Assembly: GCF_003143515.1 (NCBI RefSeq)
Contig: NZ_CP029343.1
Coordinates: forward strand, 3,472,001 to 3,536,000
Direction: 5' to 3'
DNA length: 64,000 bases
Source of the DNA: Massilia oculi
GTDB taxonomy: Bacteria; Pseudomonadota; Gammaproteobacteria; Burkholderiales; Burkholderiaceae_D
In this document: piece after piece, positions 40,194 to 50,446 of the stretch
How positions within the stretch are numbered: the first letter of the stretch is position 1
Layout: each line of letters opens with the position of its first letter
Position numbers and translations under genes: made by a program
The notes under the pieces: generated by a model
Told to the model about the DNA's origin: nothing
Seen by the model: the letters and a program-made list of their open reading frames with translations, nothing else
Databases searched by the model: none

Positions 40194-40860
40194 TGAATAG
40201 TTGGATGGTTGGCCAGCCCTGTTGCTGCGCGTGGCTCGCGAGCGCGGCGCTCGGATTGGTCGCGACCGGATGGGAGACGATGGACAGCAGCGGAATGTCG
40301 TTGTGCGAATCGCTGTAGAAATGGCTGCGGCCGAAGCTGCCGAACGGCTGCCCCAGGCGTTCCAGCCAGGCGTGCATATGCGTGATCTTGCCGGGCCCCG
40401 AGGTCGGGGTGCCCGCCAGGCGTCCGGTGAGATTGCCGGCGGCGTCGCGCTCGGGCATGGCCGCGATATGGTGCTCGACGCCGAAGGCGGCCGCGATCGG
40501 CGCCGTGATGTAGTGGTTGGTGGCGGTGATGATCGCCACCAGGTCACCGGCGGCCTGGTGCTCTCGCACCAGCTTCAGGGCCTGCGGCTTGATCGCGGGC
40601 TCGATCACTTCGCGCATGTAACGCGCATGGAGGGATTCGAGTTCGTGACGGGGAAAGCCCGCCAGGGTGCCGAGCGCGAACTCCAGGTATTCGACCGGGT
40701 CGAGCACGCCGGCGTTGTACTGGGCGAAGAAGGCGTCGTTGCGGGCGCGGTAGGCATCGCCGTCGACCGCGCCGACCCGCGCCAGGAATTCGCCCCATTC
40801 ATGGTCCGAATCGAGCGGCAGCAGGGTGTGGTCGAGGTCAAACAGGGCAAGGTTTTTCAT
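40186..40860 (-). CDS. HAD-IB family hydrolase (SerB-like)
   Basis: 224 residues. HAD motif I is LFDLDHTLL with D8 as nucleophile and D10 as acid/base; motif II is in VAIITATNHYITAPIA and the last motif in YSDSHNDIPLL. The cap is helical, as in phosphoserine-phosphatase-like HAD-IB enzymes. The substrate is unknown. It starts within the last bases of hda and overlaps pcnB, so the three are tightly coupled. Confidence 0.92.
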   Translation of the reverse strand: MKNLALFDLDHTLLPLDSDHEWGEFLARVGAVDGDAYRARNDAFFAQYNAGVLDPVEYLEFALGTLAGFPRHELESLHARYMREVIEPAIKPQALKLVREHQAAGDLVAIITATNHYITAPIAAAFGVEHHIAAMPERDAAGNLTGRLAGTPTSGPGKITHMHAWLERLGQPFGSFGRSHFYSDSHNDIPLLSIVSHPVATNPSAALASHAQQQGWPTIQLFND

Positions 40861-41540
40861 TCTTTGGGTTCAAGCGGCAGGTTCTCTTGCAACAGCAGGT
40901 CGCGCAGCAGGGGCAGCGTGACCGGGCGCTGGGTTTCGAGCGAATACTGGTCCAGGGCGTCCAGCATGGTCGACAGGGAACGCATGTCGCGTTTGAAATG
41001 AGACAACAAATAGGGTAACACGCTGGCCGACAAGGTCAAACCACGCGCCTCGGCGGCGTGCGTCAGCGCTTCGATCTTCTGGTCGTCCGACAGGCCGTGG
41101 ATCTGGTACACCAGGCCCCAGCCCATGCGCGTGCGCAGGTCTTCGCGCACCTGCAGCACGGCCGGCGGCACCGGCCCGGTGCAGACCATGTAGGCGCCAT
41201 GCTCGCGGATCTGGTTGAACAGGGAGAAGGCGTCGATCTGGCGCTGCGGGCTCAGGCGGTCGCAATCGTCCAGCAGGTAGAGCGTGACGTCGGGCGCGTG
41301 CAGGAAATCGGCGGCGGGCGCGTCGGCCGCGATATAGCGCGCGCCGGGGCTGGCCGCCAGTCCGTGCAGCAGGTGGGTCTTGCCGGCGCCGGTGTCGCCC
41401 CACAGGTATGCGAAGTGCTCGCGCGAGCTGCGCTCGGCGAACAGGTGCATCAGGTGCGCCATCTCGGCATTCGCCCCCACCTGGAAGGTGTCGAGGCTCT
41501 GGGCCGGCTCGGCGCCTAAATCGAGCACCAGCTGTTTCAT
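40857..41540 (-). CDS. hda: DnaA regulatory inactivator Hda
   Basis: 227 residues, homologous to the DnaA AAA+ domain without the DNA-binding part. With the DNA-loaded beta clamp it stimulates ATP hydrolysis on DnaA to prevent re-initiation. The N-terminus MKQLVLDLG resembles the clamp-binding motif; Walker A GDTGAGKT is at residues 48-55, and the sensor region LLDDCDRLSPQRQ acts as Walker B. It is divergent from purM, with the intergenic region 41541-41708 carrying both promoters. Confidence 0.93.
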   Translation of the reverse strand: MKQLVLDLGAEPAQSLDTFQVGANAEMAHLMHLFAERSSREHFAYLWGDTGAGKTHLLHGLAASPGARYIAADAPAADFLHAPDVTLYLLDDCDRLSPQRQIDAFSLFNQIREHGAYMVCTGPVPPAVLQVREDLRTRMGWGLVYQIHGLSDDQKIEALTHAAEARGLTLSASVLPYLLSHFKRDMRSLSTMLDALDQYSLETQRPVTLPLLRDLLLQENLPLEPKE

Positions 41541-41708
41541 GGCGTGGGCCGTTTCATGCCTGACGTAGGGAAAAATGGCATGCCAGTAAGGTCAAGTTTC
41601 GCTGTTATATTCGTTAAACGGGATATTGGATGAACCGTTTTGCTAAAATAGTGGATTGACCAGTTTCGCCGGTCGCCTCCTATTTTACCGCCTCCGCTGC
41701 CAAATACC

Positions 41709-42752
<1,044 letters not shown>

Positions 42753-42774
42753 GGGCAGGACTGCCGAACGCAAA

Positions 42775-42798
42775 ACGGGCGCCCGAGGGCGCCCGTTC
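42775..42798. terminator. Terminator between purM and the symporter gene
   Basis: AACGGGCGCCC (42775-42785) pairs with GGGCGCCCGTT (42788-42798) around a two-base loop, followed by TCTTCGTT. It lies between convergent genes and can serve both. Confidence 0.75.
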
Positions 42799-42844
42799 TT
42801 CGTTGTGCGCTGTCGTTAGCGCGCCGCGCCGCTGCAATGATCGG

Positions 42845-44893
42845 CTACTCCGGCGCCCGGATGTAGTCGACCATGCCCTCGCTGCCCCGGCTGGGCGGCG
42901 CGGTGAGCAGGCTGGCCACGACCACGGTCAGCATCCCGGCAGGCATCCCGAACACCCCGGCCGCCATCGGCAGGATGCCGAACCAGGCGGCATTCATGCT
43001 GCCGCCCAGGGCTGGACTCGTGCTCAGCATGTAGCAGAGGCAGACCGCGAAGCCGACGAGCATGCCGGCGATCGCCCCCTGGTGGTTGGCGCGCTTCCAG
43101 AACACGCCCAGCACCAGCACCGGAAAGAGCGTGGAGCCCGCGAGCGAGAACGCCGCAGCCACGAGCGACAGGATGTCGGCCGGCTTCTGCGACGCCACGT
43201 AGGCGGCGATGAAGGCCACCCCCAGCAGCAGCAGCTTGGAAATCGTGACCCGCTTCTGGGTCGACGCGCTCGGATTGACCATTTTATAGTAGACGTCGTG
43301 CGACAGCGCATTGGAGATCGCCAGCAGCAGGCCGTCGGCGGTTGACAGCGCCGCCGCCAGGCCGCCGGCCGCGACCAGGCCCGCGATCACGTAGGGCAGG
43401 CCGCCGATCTCGGGCGTCGCCAGCACCAGCACGTCGGCGTCGATCGCGAATTCGGCCAGCTGCACGATGCCGTCGCCGTTGATGTCGGCCACGCTCACCA
43501 AAGGATTGGCCTTGTCCACATTGGCCCAGTACGAGATCCAGGTGGGCAGCGACGAGAAGTCGCTCCCTACCAGCGAGGTATAGATGTCGTACTTGGCCAG
43601 CACCGCCAGCGCCGGGATGGTCAGGTAGACCAGCAGGATGAAGAACAGGGTCCAGAACACCGAGACCCGGGTATCGTTCACCGACGGCGTGGTATAGGCC
43701 CGCATCAGGATGTGGGGTAGCGCCGCGGTGCCGAACATCAGGCAGAACACCACGGCAAGGAAGTTGTTGCGGCGCTTATCCGATTCTTCTTTGGTGGCGC
43801 CGGGGAAGGGCTCGGCGTGCGGCTCGGGCGGCCGGGCCCGCGCCAGATTGGCGTCGCGCCGCTCGCTCCATTGCGAGCGCGCCTCGTCCACCGAGTTCGG
43901 ATAGGTGGCCAGCGTGCGCTCGGCCTGGCGCACTTCGGTCAGCGAGGCATTGCGCGCACGCGCCGCTGCCAGCTGGCGCTGGGCTTCCAGCTTGCCGGTC
44001 TCCCACGATTCGGGCAGCGCATCGACCCGCGCCGCGTATGCGTCGGCCCTGCGGCGAAACTCGGCGCGCACCTGTTCTTCGCGCGGATCCCTGGCCAGTT
44101 CGGCCTCGCGCGCGGTCAGCTTGGGCATCAGCGAGCCATAGGCCACCGCGGGGATCGGGTTGTCGGCGTGCTTGGCCGACAGCCACATCGTTGGAATCAG
44201 GAAGGCGACCAGCAGGATGATGTACTGCGCCACCTGGGTCCAGGTGATCGCCCGCATCCCGCCCAGGAACGAGCACACCAAAATGCTCGCCAGGCCCAGG
44301 AAGATCCCGACCGAGAAATCGACCCCGGTGAAGCGCGAAGCGATCAGGCCGACCGCGTAGATCTGCGCCACCACATAGGTGAACGAGACCAGGATGGTGG
44401 CGCCGACCGCCAGCGCGCGCACCGGGCCGCCGCGTCCTCCGGCGCCGCCGCCGTAGCGCGCCGCCAGGAAGTCGGGCACGGTGTACTGGGCAAACTTGCG
44501 CAGGTAGGGCGCGATCAGCAGCGCGACCAGCACGAAGCCGCCGGTCCAGCCCATGATGAAGGCCAGGCCATCGAAGCCCTGCAGATAAAGGCCGCCGGCC
44601 AGGCTGATGAAGCTGGCCGCCGAGATCCAGTCGGCGGCGGTGGCCATGCCGTTGAACATGGCCGGCACGCGCCGTCCGGCGACGTAGTATTCGGTGACGC
44701 TCGAGGTGCGGCAGATCACGCCGATGATCGCGTACAGGGCGATGGTGGCGAACATGAACAGGTGGCCGATCCACAGGCGCGGCATGCCTTCCTGCTCGAG
44801 CAGGGCGACGGCGACCAGGAACAGCGCGAAGCAGCCGGTATACCAGAGATAGTAGCGCGCCAGCTTGCTGAAATACGGTGGCTTGCCGCTCAT
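42845..44893 (-). CDS. VC_2705-subfamily sodium:solute symporter with charged insert and EF-hand loop
   Basis: 682 residues, longer than typical 500-550-residue SSS carriers. The core has VTEYYVAGRRVPAMFNGMATAADWISAASFISLAGGLY and about 13 helices. An insert at about 258-375 is highly charged and probably helical. A canonical 12-residue EF-hand loop lies at 470-481 (D470, N472, D474, G475, E481; DINGDGIVQLAE). The gene overlaps the DUF4212 gene as ATGA, the usual partner pair. The substrate is probably a short-chain carboxylate such as acetate, by family. Confidence 0.9.
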   Translation of the reverse strand: MSGKPPYFSKLARYYLWYTGCFALFLVAVALLEQEGMPRLWIGHLFMFATIALYAIIGVICRTSSVTEYYVAGRRVPAMFNGMATAADWISAASFISLAGGLYLQGFDGLAFIMGWTGGFVLVALLIAPYLRKFAQYTVPDFLAARYGGGAGGRGGPVRALAVGATILVSFTYVVAQIYAVGLIASRFTGVDFSVGIFLGLASILVCSFLGGMRAITWTQVAQYIILLVAFLIPTMWLSAKHADNPIPAVAYGSLMPKLTAREAELARDPREEQVRAEFRRRADAYAARVDALPESWETGKLEAQRQLAAARARNASLTEVRQAERTLATYPNSVDEARSQWSERRDANLARARPPEPHAEPFPGATKEESDKRRNNFLAVVFCLMFGTAALPHILMRAYTTPSVNDTRVSVFWTLFFILLVYLTIPALAVLAKYDIYTSLVGSDFSSLPTWISYWANVDKANPLVSVADINGDGIVQLAEFAIDADVLVLATPEIGGLPYVIAGLVAAGGLAAALSTADGLLLAISNALSHDVYYKMVNPSASTQKRVTISKLLLLGVAFIAAYVASQKPADILSLVAAAFSLAGSTLFPVLVLGVFWKRANHQGAIAGMLVGFAVCLCYMLSTSPALGGSMNAAWFGILPMAAGVFGMPAGMLTVVVASLLTAPPSRGSEGMVDYIRAPE

Positions 44894-45225
44894 CGTGGCG
44901 CATCCCCGGCGCTTGCCGCAGTGTTTGCCGCAGCATTGGCAGCCGCATCGCGGTCCAGCCGGCGCATGCGCCAGGCATAGAAGCCGATGATGGCCAGCGA
45001 CACCAGCGAGGCGCCTTGCGCCGCCATGTAGAACGACAGCGGCCAGCCGAACACCTCGACGCGCGCCAGCTCGCGCGCGAAGAACACGGTGCCAAAGCCG
45101 GTCGCCAGCCACAGCGCCAGCAGCAGGAGGGTCGTCTTGCGGGTGCGTTCCCAGTGCACGGCGTTGGCGGCGCGGCGGCGCGCCGCGTCGTCCTGGTGGG
45201 GGTCAAGGGGCGGCGTCGGGTTCAT
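44890..45225 (-). CDS. DUF4212 small membrane subunit
   Basis: 111 residues with two membrane helices (about 31-50 and 63-86). The pattern VHWERTRKTTLLLLALWLATGFGTVFFARELARVEVFGWPLSFYMAAQGASLVSLAIIGFYAWRM is the DUF4212 signature, including the phenylalanine-rich loop and GxPLxFxxAAQG. Genes of this family nearly always precede a VC_2705-type symporter, which is the case here. It is probably an accessory subunit. The start lies inside the 3' end of the histidine kinase gene (23-bp overlap). Confidence 0.92.
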   Translation of the reverse strand: MNPTPPLDPHQDDAARRRAANAVHWERTRKTTLLLLALWLATGFGTVFFARELARVEVFGWPLSFYMAAQGASLVSLAIIGFYAWRMRRLDRDAAANAAANTAASAGDAPR

Positions 45226-46786
45226 GGAGCGGAGGAGGGAAGGTCAGGCGGAACAGGCTGCCCGGGAAGCGCTTGGACTGGCTGCGCGGGTTGTTGAAGA
45301 TGTCGATCCGGGCGCCGTGCTGCTGGGCGATCTCGCGCACGATCGCCAGGCCCAGGCCGCTGCCCTGGGTATTGCTGCCCAGGATGCGGTAGAAGCGCTC
45401 GAACACGCGTTCGCGCTCGTTGGCGGCGATGCCGGGGCCGGTGTCCTCGACCTCGAGCAGCGCAGGTCCGCCGGCGCCGTCGCGCCGCACGCGCACCGTG
45501 ACGCTGCCGCCGGCCGGGGTGTAGCGCAGCGCATTGTCGATCAGGTTCGACAGCAGCTCGCGCAGCATCAGCGGCTGGCCGGCGATGACGACCGGGCCTT
45601 CGTCGGCGGCCGGCGGCTCGAAGCCGAGGTCGATCTCGCCCGCGAACGAGGCCTGCACCCAGTCTTGCACCGTTTCGCGGGCCAGGCGCGACAGGTCCAG
45701 CTCGGCGAAGGCCAGGCCAGCCTGCGGCTGGTTTTCGGCGCGCGCCAGCGCCAGCAGCTGGTTCACCAGGCGCGTGGCCGATTCCGAACTCTTGGCCAGC
45801 TGTTCCAGCGAGCGGTGGATCTCGGCCGGGTCGAGCTGGCGCAGGGCCAGTTCGGACTGCATGCGCATGCCGGCCAGCGGGGTCTTCATCTGGTGCGCGG
45901 CGTCGGCGATGAAGCGCTTCTGCATCGCCATCGATTCGCCCAGGCGTTCGAGCATGTCGTTGAAGGAGCCGACCAGCGGCGAGATCTCTTCCGGCACCTG
46001 GCGCGGATCGATCGGCGACAGGTCGTCCTGGGGCCGCGCGCGGATGCGCTGCTGCAGCTCGGCCAGCGGGGTCAGGCCGCGCGACAGCGCAAACCACACC
46101 AGCGCCAGGATCACCGGCAGGATGATGAACTGGGGCAGGATCACGCCCTTGATGATCTCGCCCGCCAGGTGCGCGCGTTTGTCGAGCGTCTCGGCCACCT
46201 GCACCAGCGCAAGCGGAGGCGAATGAGGCGGCTCGAGCGGCGGCTGCAGGGAACGCTCGTGCAATGGGTCGAGGTTGACATAAGTGTAGGCGACCCGGAT
46301 CGGCGTGCCGTGGATGCTGTCGTTGCGGAACTCGACCGCGCCGCTGCGCGCATGCTCGTCGGCCGCGTTGATCCGCGGACGCGGCAGGTCGCGGTCGCCG
46401 TCCAGCAGTTCGCCGTCGGGTCCGGCCAGCAGGTAATAGACGCTGTCGACGTCGTCGGCGCGCAGGATGTCGCGACCGGACGGATGCAGCTGGCCGGACG
46501 CCTTGCCGCCCACGCTGCGGATCTGCTGGCCCAGCACCGTGACCCGGTCTTCGAGCGCGTCGTCGAAGGGCTGGTTGGCGATCGACTTGGCGACCAGATA
46601 GGTGATGGCGATGCTCATCGGCCACAGCAGCAGCAGCGGAGCCAGCATCCAGTCGAGGATCTCGCCGAACAGCGAGTGCCGGATGTTTTCGTCCGGCTCG
46701 GGATTCGGCGGGACGTAGGTCGGCTCGGCCGTCGTGGCCGGGGTTTGCTCGGGTCCGGCCGTGAAGCCGGCGTCGCGTTCGTTCAC
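45203..46786 (-). CDS. Sensor histidine kinase, TctE-like
   Basis: 527 residues from a GTG overlapping the regulator stop (GTGA). A proline-rich N-terminus precedes membrane helix 1 (LDWMLAPLLLLWPMSIAITYLVAKSI), then a periplasmic 2CSK-type sensor domain, helix 2 (VILPQFIILPVILALVWFAL), HAMP, the phospho-acceptor helix FIADAAHQMKTPLAGMRMQSEL and an ATPase with NLIDNALRYTPAGG, EDTGPGI and GSGLGLAIVREIA. With its regulator it probably senses an external carboxylate and controls the adjacent symporter. Confidence 0.92.
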   Translation of the reverse strand: MNERDAGFTAGPEQTPATTAEPTYVPPNPEPDENIRHSLFGEILDWMLAPLLLLWPMSIAITYLVAKSIANQPFDDALEDRVTVLGQQIRSVGGKASGQLHPSGRDILRADDVDSVYYLLAGPDGELLDGDRDLPRPRINAADEHARSGAVEFRNDSIHGTPIRVAYTYVNLDPLHERSLQPPLEPPHSPPLALVQVAETLDKRAHLAGEIIKGVILPQFIILPVILALVWFALSRGLTPLAELQQRIRARPQDDLSPIDPRQVPEEISPLVGSFNDMLERLGESMAMQKRFIADAAHQMKTPLAGMRMQSELALRQLDPAEIHRSLEQLAKSSESATRLVNQLLALARAENQPQAGLAFAELDLSRLARETVQDWVQASFAGEIDLGFEPPAADEGPVVIAGQPLMLRELLSNLIDNALRYTPAGGSVTVRVRRDGAGGPALLEVEDTGPGIAANERERVFERFYRILGSNTQGSGLGLAIVREIAQQHGARIDIFNNPRSQSKRFPGSLFRLTFPPPLHEPDAAP

Positions 46787-47517
46787 CTGTCGGCGACGGT
46801 TGCCGCTGCTGTTCCTGCGGCGCGTTCGGCGGCGGCGCTTGCTGCGGCCTCGGAGTATTTCTCGAGGCAGTAGCCCAGGCCGCGCACGGTGGCGATGCGC
46901 ACGCCGCCGACTTCGATCTTCTTGCGCAGGCGGTGCACGTAGACCTCGATCGCGTTGTTGGAGACTTCCTCGCCCCATTCGCACAGATGGTCGACCAATT
47001 GTTCCTTGGATACCAGGCGGCCGGTGCGCGCCAGCAGCACCTCGAGCAGGCCGAGCTCGCGCGCCGACAGGTCGAGCATCTGGTCGTTGATGTAGGCGCT
47101 GCGGCCGACCTGGTCGTAGACCAGCGGGCCGTGGCGCACCACGGTCGGGCCGCCGCCGGCGCCGCGGCGGGTGAGGGCGCGCACCCGCGCCTCGAGTTCG
47201 GACAGGGCGAACGGCTTGGCCATGTAGTCGTCGGCGCCCAGGTCGAGGCCTTCCACCCGCTGCTCGACGGAATCGGCGGCGGTGAGGATCAGGACCGGCA
47301 GCAGCGAGGCGCGGGCGCGCAGGCGGCGCAGCACTTCGAGCCCCGACATCTTCGGCAGGCCGAGATCGAGGATGAGCAGGTCGAACTCCTGGGTGGAGAG
47401 GGCGGTGTCGGCATCCTGGCCGTTCTTGACGTAATCGATGGCGTAGCCGGACTGGCGCAGGGATCGCGTCAGGCCGTCAGCAAGTACGCTATCATCTTCG
47501 GCGAGCAGAATTCGCAT
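46783..47517 (-). CDS. OmpR/TctD-like response regulator
   Basis: 244 residues: receiver domain with E7, D8 and D9, phospho-acceptor D51 in LLILDLGLPKMSG, and the KPF motif, then a winged-helix DNA-binding domain ending in VYVHRLRKKIEVGGVRIATVRGLGYCLE. The tail is Ala-rich. It is the first gene of the regulator-kinase-DUF4212-symporter unit, read on the minus strand and divergent from recA. Confidence 0.94.
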   Translation of the reverse strand: MRILLAEDDSVLADGLTRSLRQSGYAIDYVKNGQDADTALSTQEFDLLILDLGLPKMSGLEVLRRLRARASLLPVLILTAADSVEQRVEGLDLGADDYMAKPFALSELEARVRALTRRGAGGGPTVVRHGPLVYDQVGRSAYINDQMLDLSARELGLLEVLLARTGRLVSKEQLVDHLCEWGEEVSNNAIEVYVHRLRKKIEVGGVRIATVRGLGYCLEKYSEAAASAAAERAAGTAAATVADR

Positions 47518-47640
47518 GGTGGCACCTCGGTTAACGCGTTAGACAAACTCAAGTCCATATTGTGTTTGATTTGTCGCAACAATGCGAGCTTCGCCCCATT
47601 GATTGACAAAATGGTTACGTATTAGTGCTTGCAAAAACCA

Positions 47641-47656
47641 CTGGATTTTTATACAG
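47641..47656. promoter_or_regulatory. LexA (SOS) box upstream of recA
   Basis: CTGGATTTTTATACAG fits CTG-N10-CAG with the AT-rich centre of a LexA operator. It is about 65 bp before the recA start, the usual place. Confidence 0.75.
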
Positions 47657-47719
47657 TAGTGGCTATTGAAGTGCGCGTGCGCGCCCACACCTTGCCTACT
47701 CCACGATTGAAAGTACACC

Positions 47720-48796
47720 ATGGACGACAAAAAATCCGCATTGAACGCCGCTGAAAAGGGCAAGGCGCTGGCAGCCGCCCTGGCGCAAATCGAAAAGCAG
47801 TTCGGCAAGGGCTCGGTCATGCGCATGGACACCAATGCGCCGGTCGAAGAAGTGCAGACTGTTTCCACCGGCTCGCTGGGCCTCGACATCGCCCTGGGCG
47901 TCGGCGGCCTGCCGCGCGGCCGTATCGTCGAGATCTACGGCCCTGAATCGTCGGGTAAAACCACCCTGACCCTGCAGACCATCGCCCAGATGCAAAAACT
48001 GGGTGGCACCTGCGCCTTCATCGACGCCGAGCACGCGCTCGACGTGACCTATGCCCAAAAACTGGGCATCAACCTGGGCGACCTGCTGATCTCGCAGCCG
48101 GATACCGGCGAACAGGCGCTCGAAATCACCGACGCACTGGTGCGTTCGGGCAGCGTCGACCTGGTGGTCATCGACTCGGTGGCGGCACTGACCCCGCGCG
48201 CCGAGATCGAAGGCGATATGGGCGACTCGCTGCCTGGCCTGCAGGCGCGCCTGATGTCGCAAGCGCTGCGCAAGCTGACCGGTTCGATCAACCGCACCAA
48301 CACGCTGGTGATCTTCATTAACCAGATCCGCATGAAGATCGGCGTCATGTTCGGCAGCCCGGAGACCACCACCGGCGGTAACGCACTGAAGTTCTACGCC
48401 TCCGTGCGCATGGACATCCGTCGTACCGGTTCGATCAAGTCGGGCGACGAAGTGATCGGTAACGAAACCAAGGTCAAAGTCGTCAAGAACAAGATCGCGC
48501 CACCGTTCAAGGAAGCCCACTTCGACATCCTGTACGGAGCGGGCACCTCGCGCGAAGGCGAAATCCTGGACCTGGGCGCCGACAACAAGATCGTCGAGAA
48601 GTCGGGCTCGTGGTACAGCTATAACGGCGAGCGCATTGGCCAAGGTAAAGACAACGCCCGCCAGTTCCTGGTGGATCGCCCGGCCCTGGCGCGTGAGATC
48701 GAGAACAAGGTCCGCGCCGCCCTGGGCGTACGCGAACTGCCGCCGGTTGCTGCCGGTGGTGAGGACAAGCCGAAGCTGCAGGCAGTTGGTGAGTAA
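47720..48796 (+). CDS. recA: Recombinase RecA
   Basis: Forms filaments on single-stranded DNA, drives strand exchange and triggers LexA self-cleavage. 358 residues. Walker [10 protein letters not shown] is near residues 75-83, Walker B and the L1 loop follow ([22 protein letters not shown]), and the L2 region [28 protein letters not shown] is invariant. recX follows 84 bp downstream in the same direction. A LexA box lies upstream. Confidence 0.98.
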   Translation: MDDKKSALNAAEKGKALAAALAQIEKQFGKGSVMRMDTNAPVEEVQTVSTGSLGLDIALGVGGLPRGRIVEIYGPESSGKTTLTLQTIAQMQKLGGTCAFIDAEHALDVTYAQKLGINLGDLLISQPDTGEQALEITDALVRSGSVDLVVIDSVAALTPRAEIEGDMGDSLPGLQARLMSQALRKLTGSINRTNTLVIFINQIRMKIGVMFGSPETTTGGNALKFYASVRMDIRRTGSIKSGDEVIGNETKVKVVKNKIAPPFKEAHFDILYGAGTSREGEILDLGADNKIVEKSGSWYSYNGERIGQGKDNARQFLVDRPALAREIENKVRAALGVRELPPVAAGGEDKPKLQAVGE

Positions 48797-48880
48797 TCGC
48801 CTGGCGCGGGCGGCGCGGCAGGGTAGCGCCGCGGGTTTCTACCCATTCGCTCGCGCCATGTGGTCGACGATGGTGTCCCC

Positions 48881-49345
48881 ATGCCAGCACCCGTACTGAG
48901 TCTCAAGGCGCGCGCGCTGCGCTACCTGTCGCAGCGCGAGCACAGCCGGTTCGAGTTGCGGCGCAAGCTGGCCAAGTATGCCCAGGAAGACGACGACATC
49001 GACGCCCTCCTGGATTTTCTTGAAAAGAATAACTGGCTGTCGCAGGAACGTTTCGCCGAATCGCTGATCAACCGCAAGGCCAGCCGCTACGGCAATAGCC
49101 GCGTGGTGGCCGAGCTGCAAAGCCATGGCGTTACCGGCGATGCGCTGGTCGAGATCAAGGCCGGGCTGTCCGATAGCGAGACCGCGCGCGCCGTCGAAGT
49201 CTGGCAGCGCAAGTTCGGCACGGTCGCTACCGATGCGGCGATGCGGGCCAAGCAGATGCGCTTTCTGTTGCAGCGCGGCTTTTCCCAGCGTGCGGCGCGG
49301 GTGGCGATGCAGGGTAGCCCAGCCGACGACGAGTTTTCTGAATAA
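48881..49345 (+). CDS. recX: Regulatory protein RecX
   Basis: Limits RecA filament growth. 154 residues from the ATG giving [30 protein letters not shown], the usual family start. An in-frame GTG seven codons earlier is possible. Three tandem three-helix repeats are visible ([33 protein letters not shown] and so on), ending [20 protein letters not shown]. It is directly behind recA. Confidence 0.93.
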   Translation: MPAPVLSLKARALRYLSQREHSRFELRRKLAKYAQEDDDIDALLDFLEKNNWLSQERFAESLINRKASRYGNSRVVAELQSHGVTGDALVEIKAGLSDSETARAVEVWQRKFGTVATDAAMRAKQMRFLLQRGFSQRAARVAMQGSPADDEFSE

Positions 49346-49356
49346 CAGCATTAGGA

Positions 49357-49385
49357 TGGACGGGGCTCCCGTCCGCGCGTTCAAC
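49357..49385. repeat. Intergenic repeat, copy B
   Basis: Matches 30993-31021 at 28 of 29 bases. It starts 11 bp after the recX stop codon. GGACGGG and CCCGTCC form a 7-bp stem in its centre, and CAACGAC/GTCGTTG form another stem immediately after it (49382-49402). Confidence 0.75.
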
Positions 49386-49411
49386 GACAATATGCGTCGT
49401 TGCAGTTCCAG

Positions 49412-49487
49412 GCGCCAGCGTGGAGCGCCATCCCCGATATGCTTAAAAGCATATTCCTCAACGGGCGATGGCGCTGCACGCTGGCGC
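49412..49487. repeat. Large interrupted inverted repeat (possible structured RNA or cruciform)
   Basis: The arms GCGCCAGCGTG (49412-49422) and CACGCTGGCGC (49477-49487) pair, and after a GA/TG internal loop GCGCCATC (49425-49432) pairs with GATGGCGC (49467-49474). The top holds its own hairpin, ATATGCTT with AAGCATAT (49437-49454). No known RNA family came to mind. The rest of the spacer up to 49814 has no clear gene. Confidence 0.7.
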
Positions 49488-49814
49488 TTTCCGTCGTCTG
49501 CTCATCCATGTGGTGAACCGACGCTATCCCAATTACATATCTTTCATTCACGTTGTGAATGGGATCGTTACTCTCATTAAAGACAGCCGAATAATATAAG
49601 CGGCAAACGCGTCGTTATATTGTCTTGAAGTCCCTTCATCTCCTCGTAGTATCCCTTACCGGCCTTTCTTTCTCATGCGCCGCTGTGGACGCTGTGCTAA
49701 ACTTTGCGGGTTTAAGCAGCGCCGCATGAGCGGTTGTTGTCGCAGAAGCTGCGGCAACGTGCACGAAGCACACCGGCTGCACCACTAACCGCCGTCCCGA
49801 CGGCACTGGTATTT

Positions 49815-50378
49815 ATGCCTTTGTCACCTCCCGTATCGCGCTCGCTCCGGCATACGCGCGCCATCACAGTCGAAGCGTTCGCGCGCGACGATGGCTTGTG
49901 GGACCTCGATGCCAGCATCCGCGATGTGAAGACGCGTACGATTGCGCTTGCTTCCGGCGAACGGCCCGGCGGCACGCCGGTGCACGACCTCAAGCTGCGC
50001 GTGACCATAGACCGCGACCTCAACATCGTCGATGCCGAAGCCGCATCCGATGCCGTCCCGTATCCGGGCTATTGCGATACCATCGGCCCTGCCTACAAGA
50101 AGTTGATCGGGCTCTCGCTCGTGAACCATTTCCGGTTGCACCTGAAAGACCGCCTATCCGGCGTGCTCGGCTGCACCCATCTCACCGAATTGGCCCAGGT
50201 GTTGCCGACCGCAGCCTTGCAAGCCTTTGCTGACGACAATGTCGATGCCCCAGGCGGGCTCGGCGGCTCGTCAACCGACCGTCCATTTGAGCTCGACCGT
50301 TGCCATGCCCTGCGCAGCGACGGCCCTGCCGTGGCCAAATACTACCCACGCTGGTCAATCAAGGCCGTCTCGGGTTAG
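49815..50378 (+). CDS. DUF2889 family protein
   Basis: 187 residues starting MPLSPPVSRSLRHTRAITVEAFARDDGLWDLDASIRDVK, which is the DUF2889 opening. The remainder includes GTPVHDLKLRVTIDRDLNIVDAEAASDAVPYPGYC and GCTHLTELAQVLPTAALQA. The function is unknown; conserved His and Cys residues hint at a metal site, but that is inference. The frame opens 27 codons further upstream without support. It lies between recX and sucC. Confidence 0.9.
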   Translation: MPLSPPVSRSLRHTRAITVEAFARDDGLWDLDASIRDVKTRTIALASGERPGGTPVHDLKLRVTIDRDLNIVDAEAASDAVPYPGYCDTIGPAYKKLIGLSLVNHFRLHLKDRLSGVLGCTHLTELAQVLPTAALQAFADDNVDAPGGLGGSSTDRPFELDRCHALRSDGPAVAKYYPRWSIKAVSG

Positions 50379-50446
50379 CGTTCGTCGTTTTATTTTTTGT
50401 AGTTCAACCGTATTTCTAATTCAGTAATAGAAGAAGGGAAGCCAGC

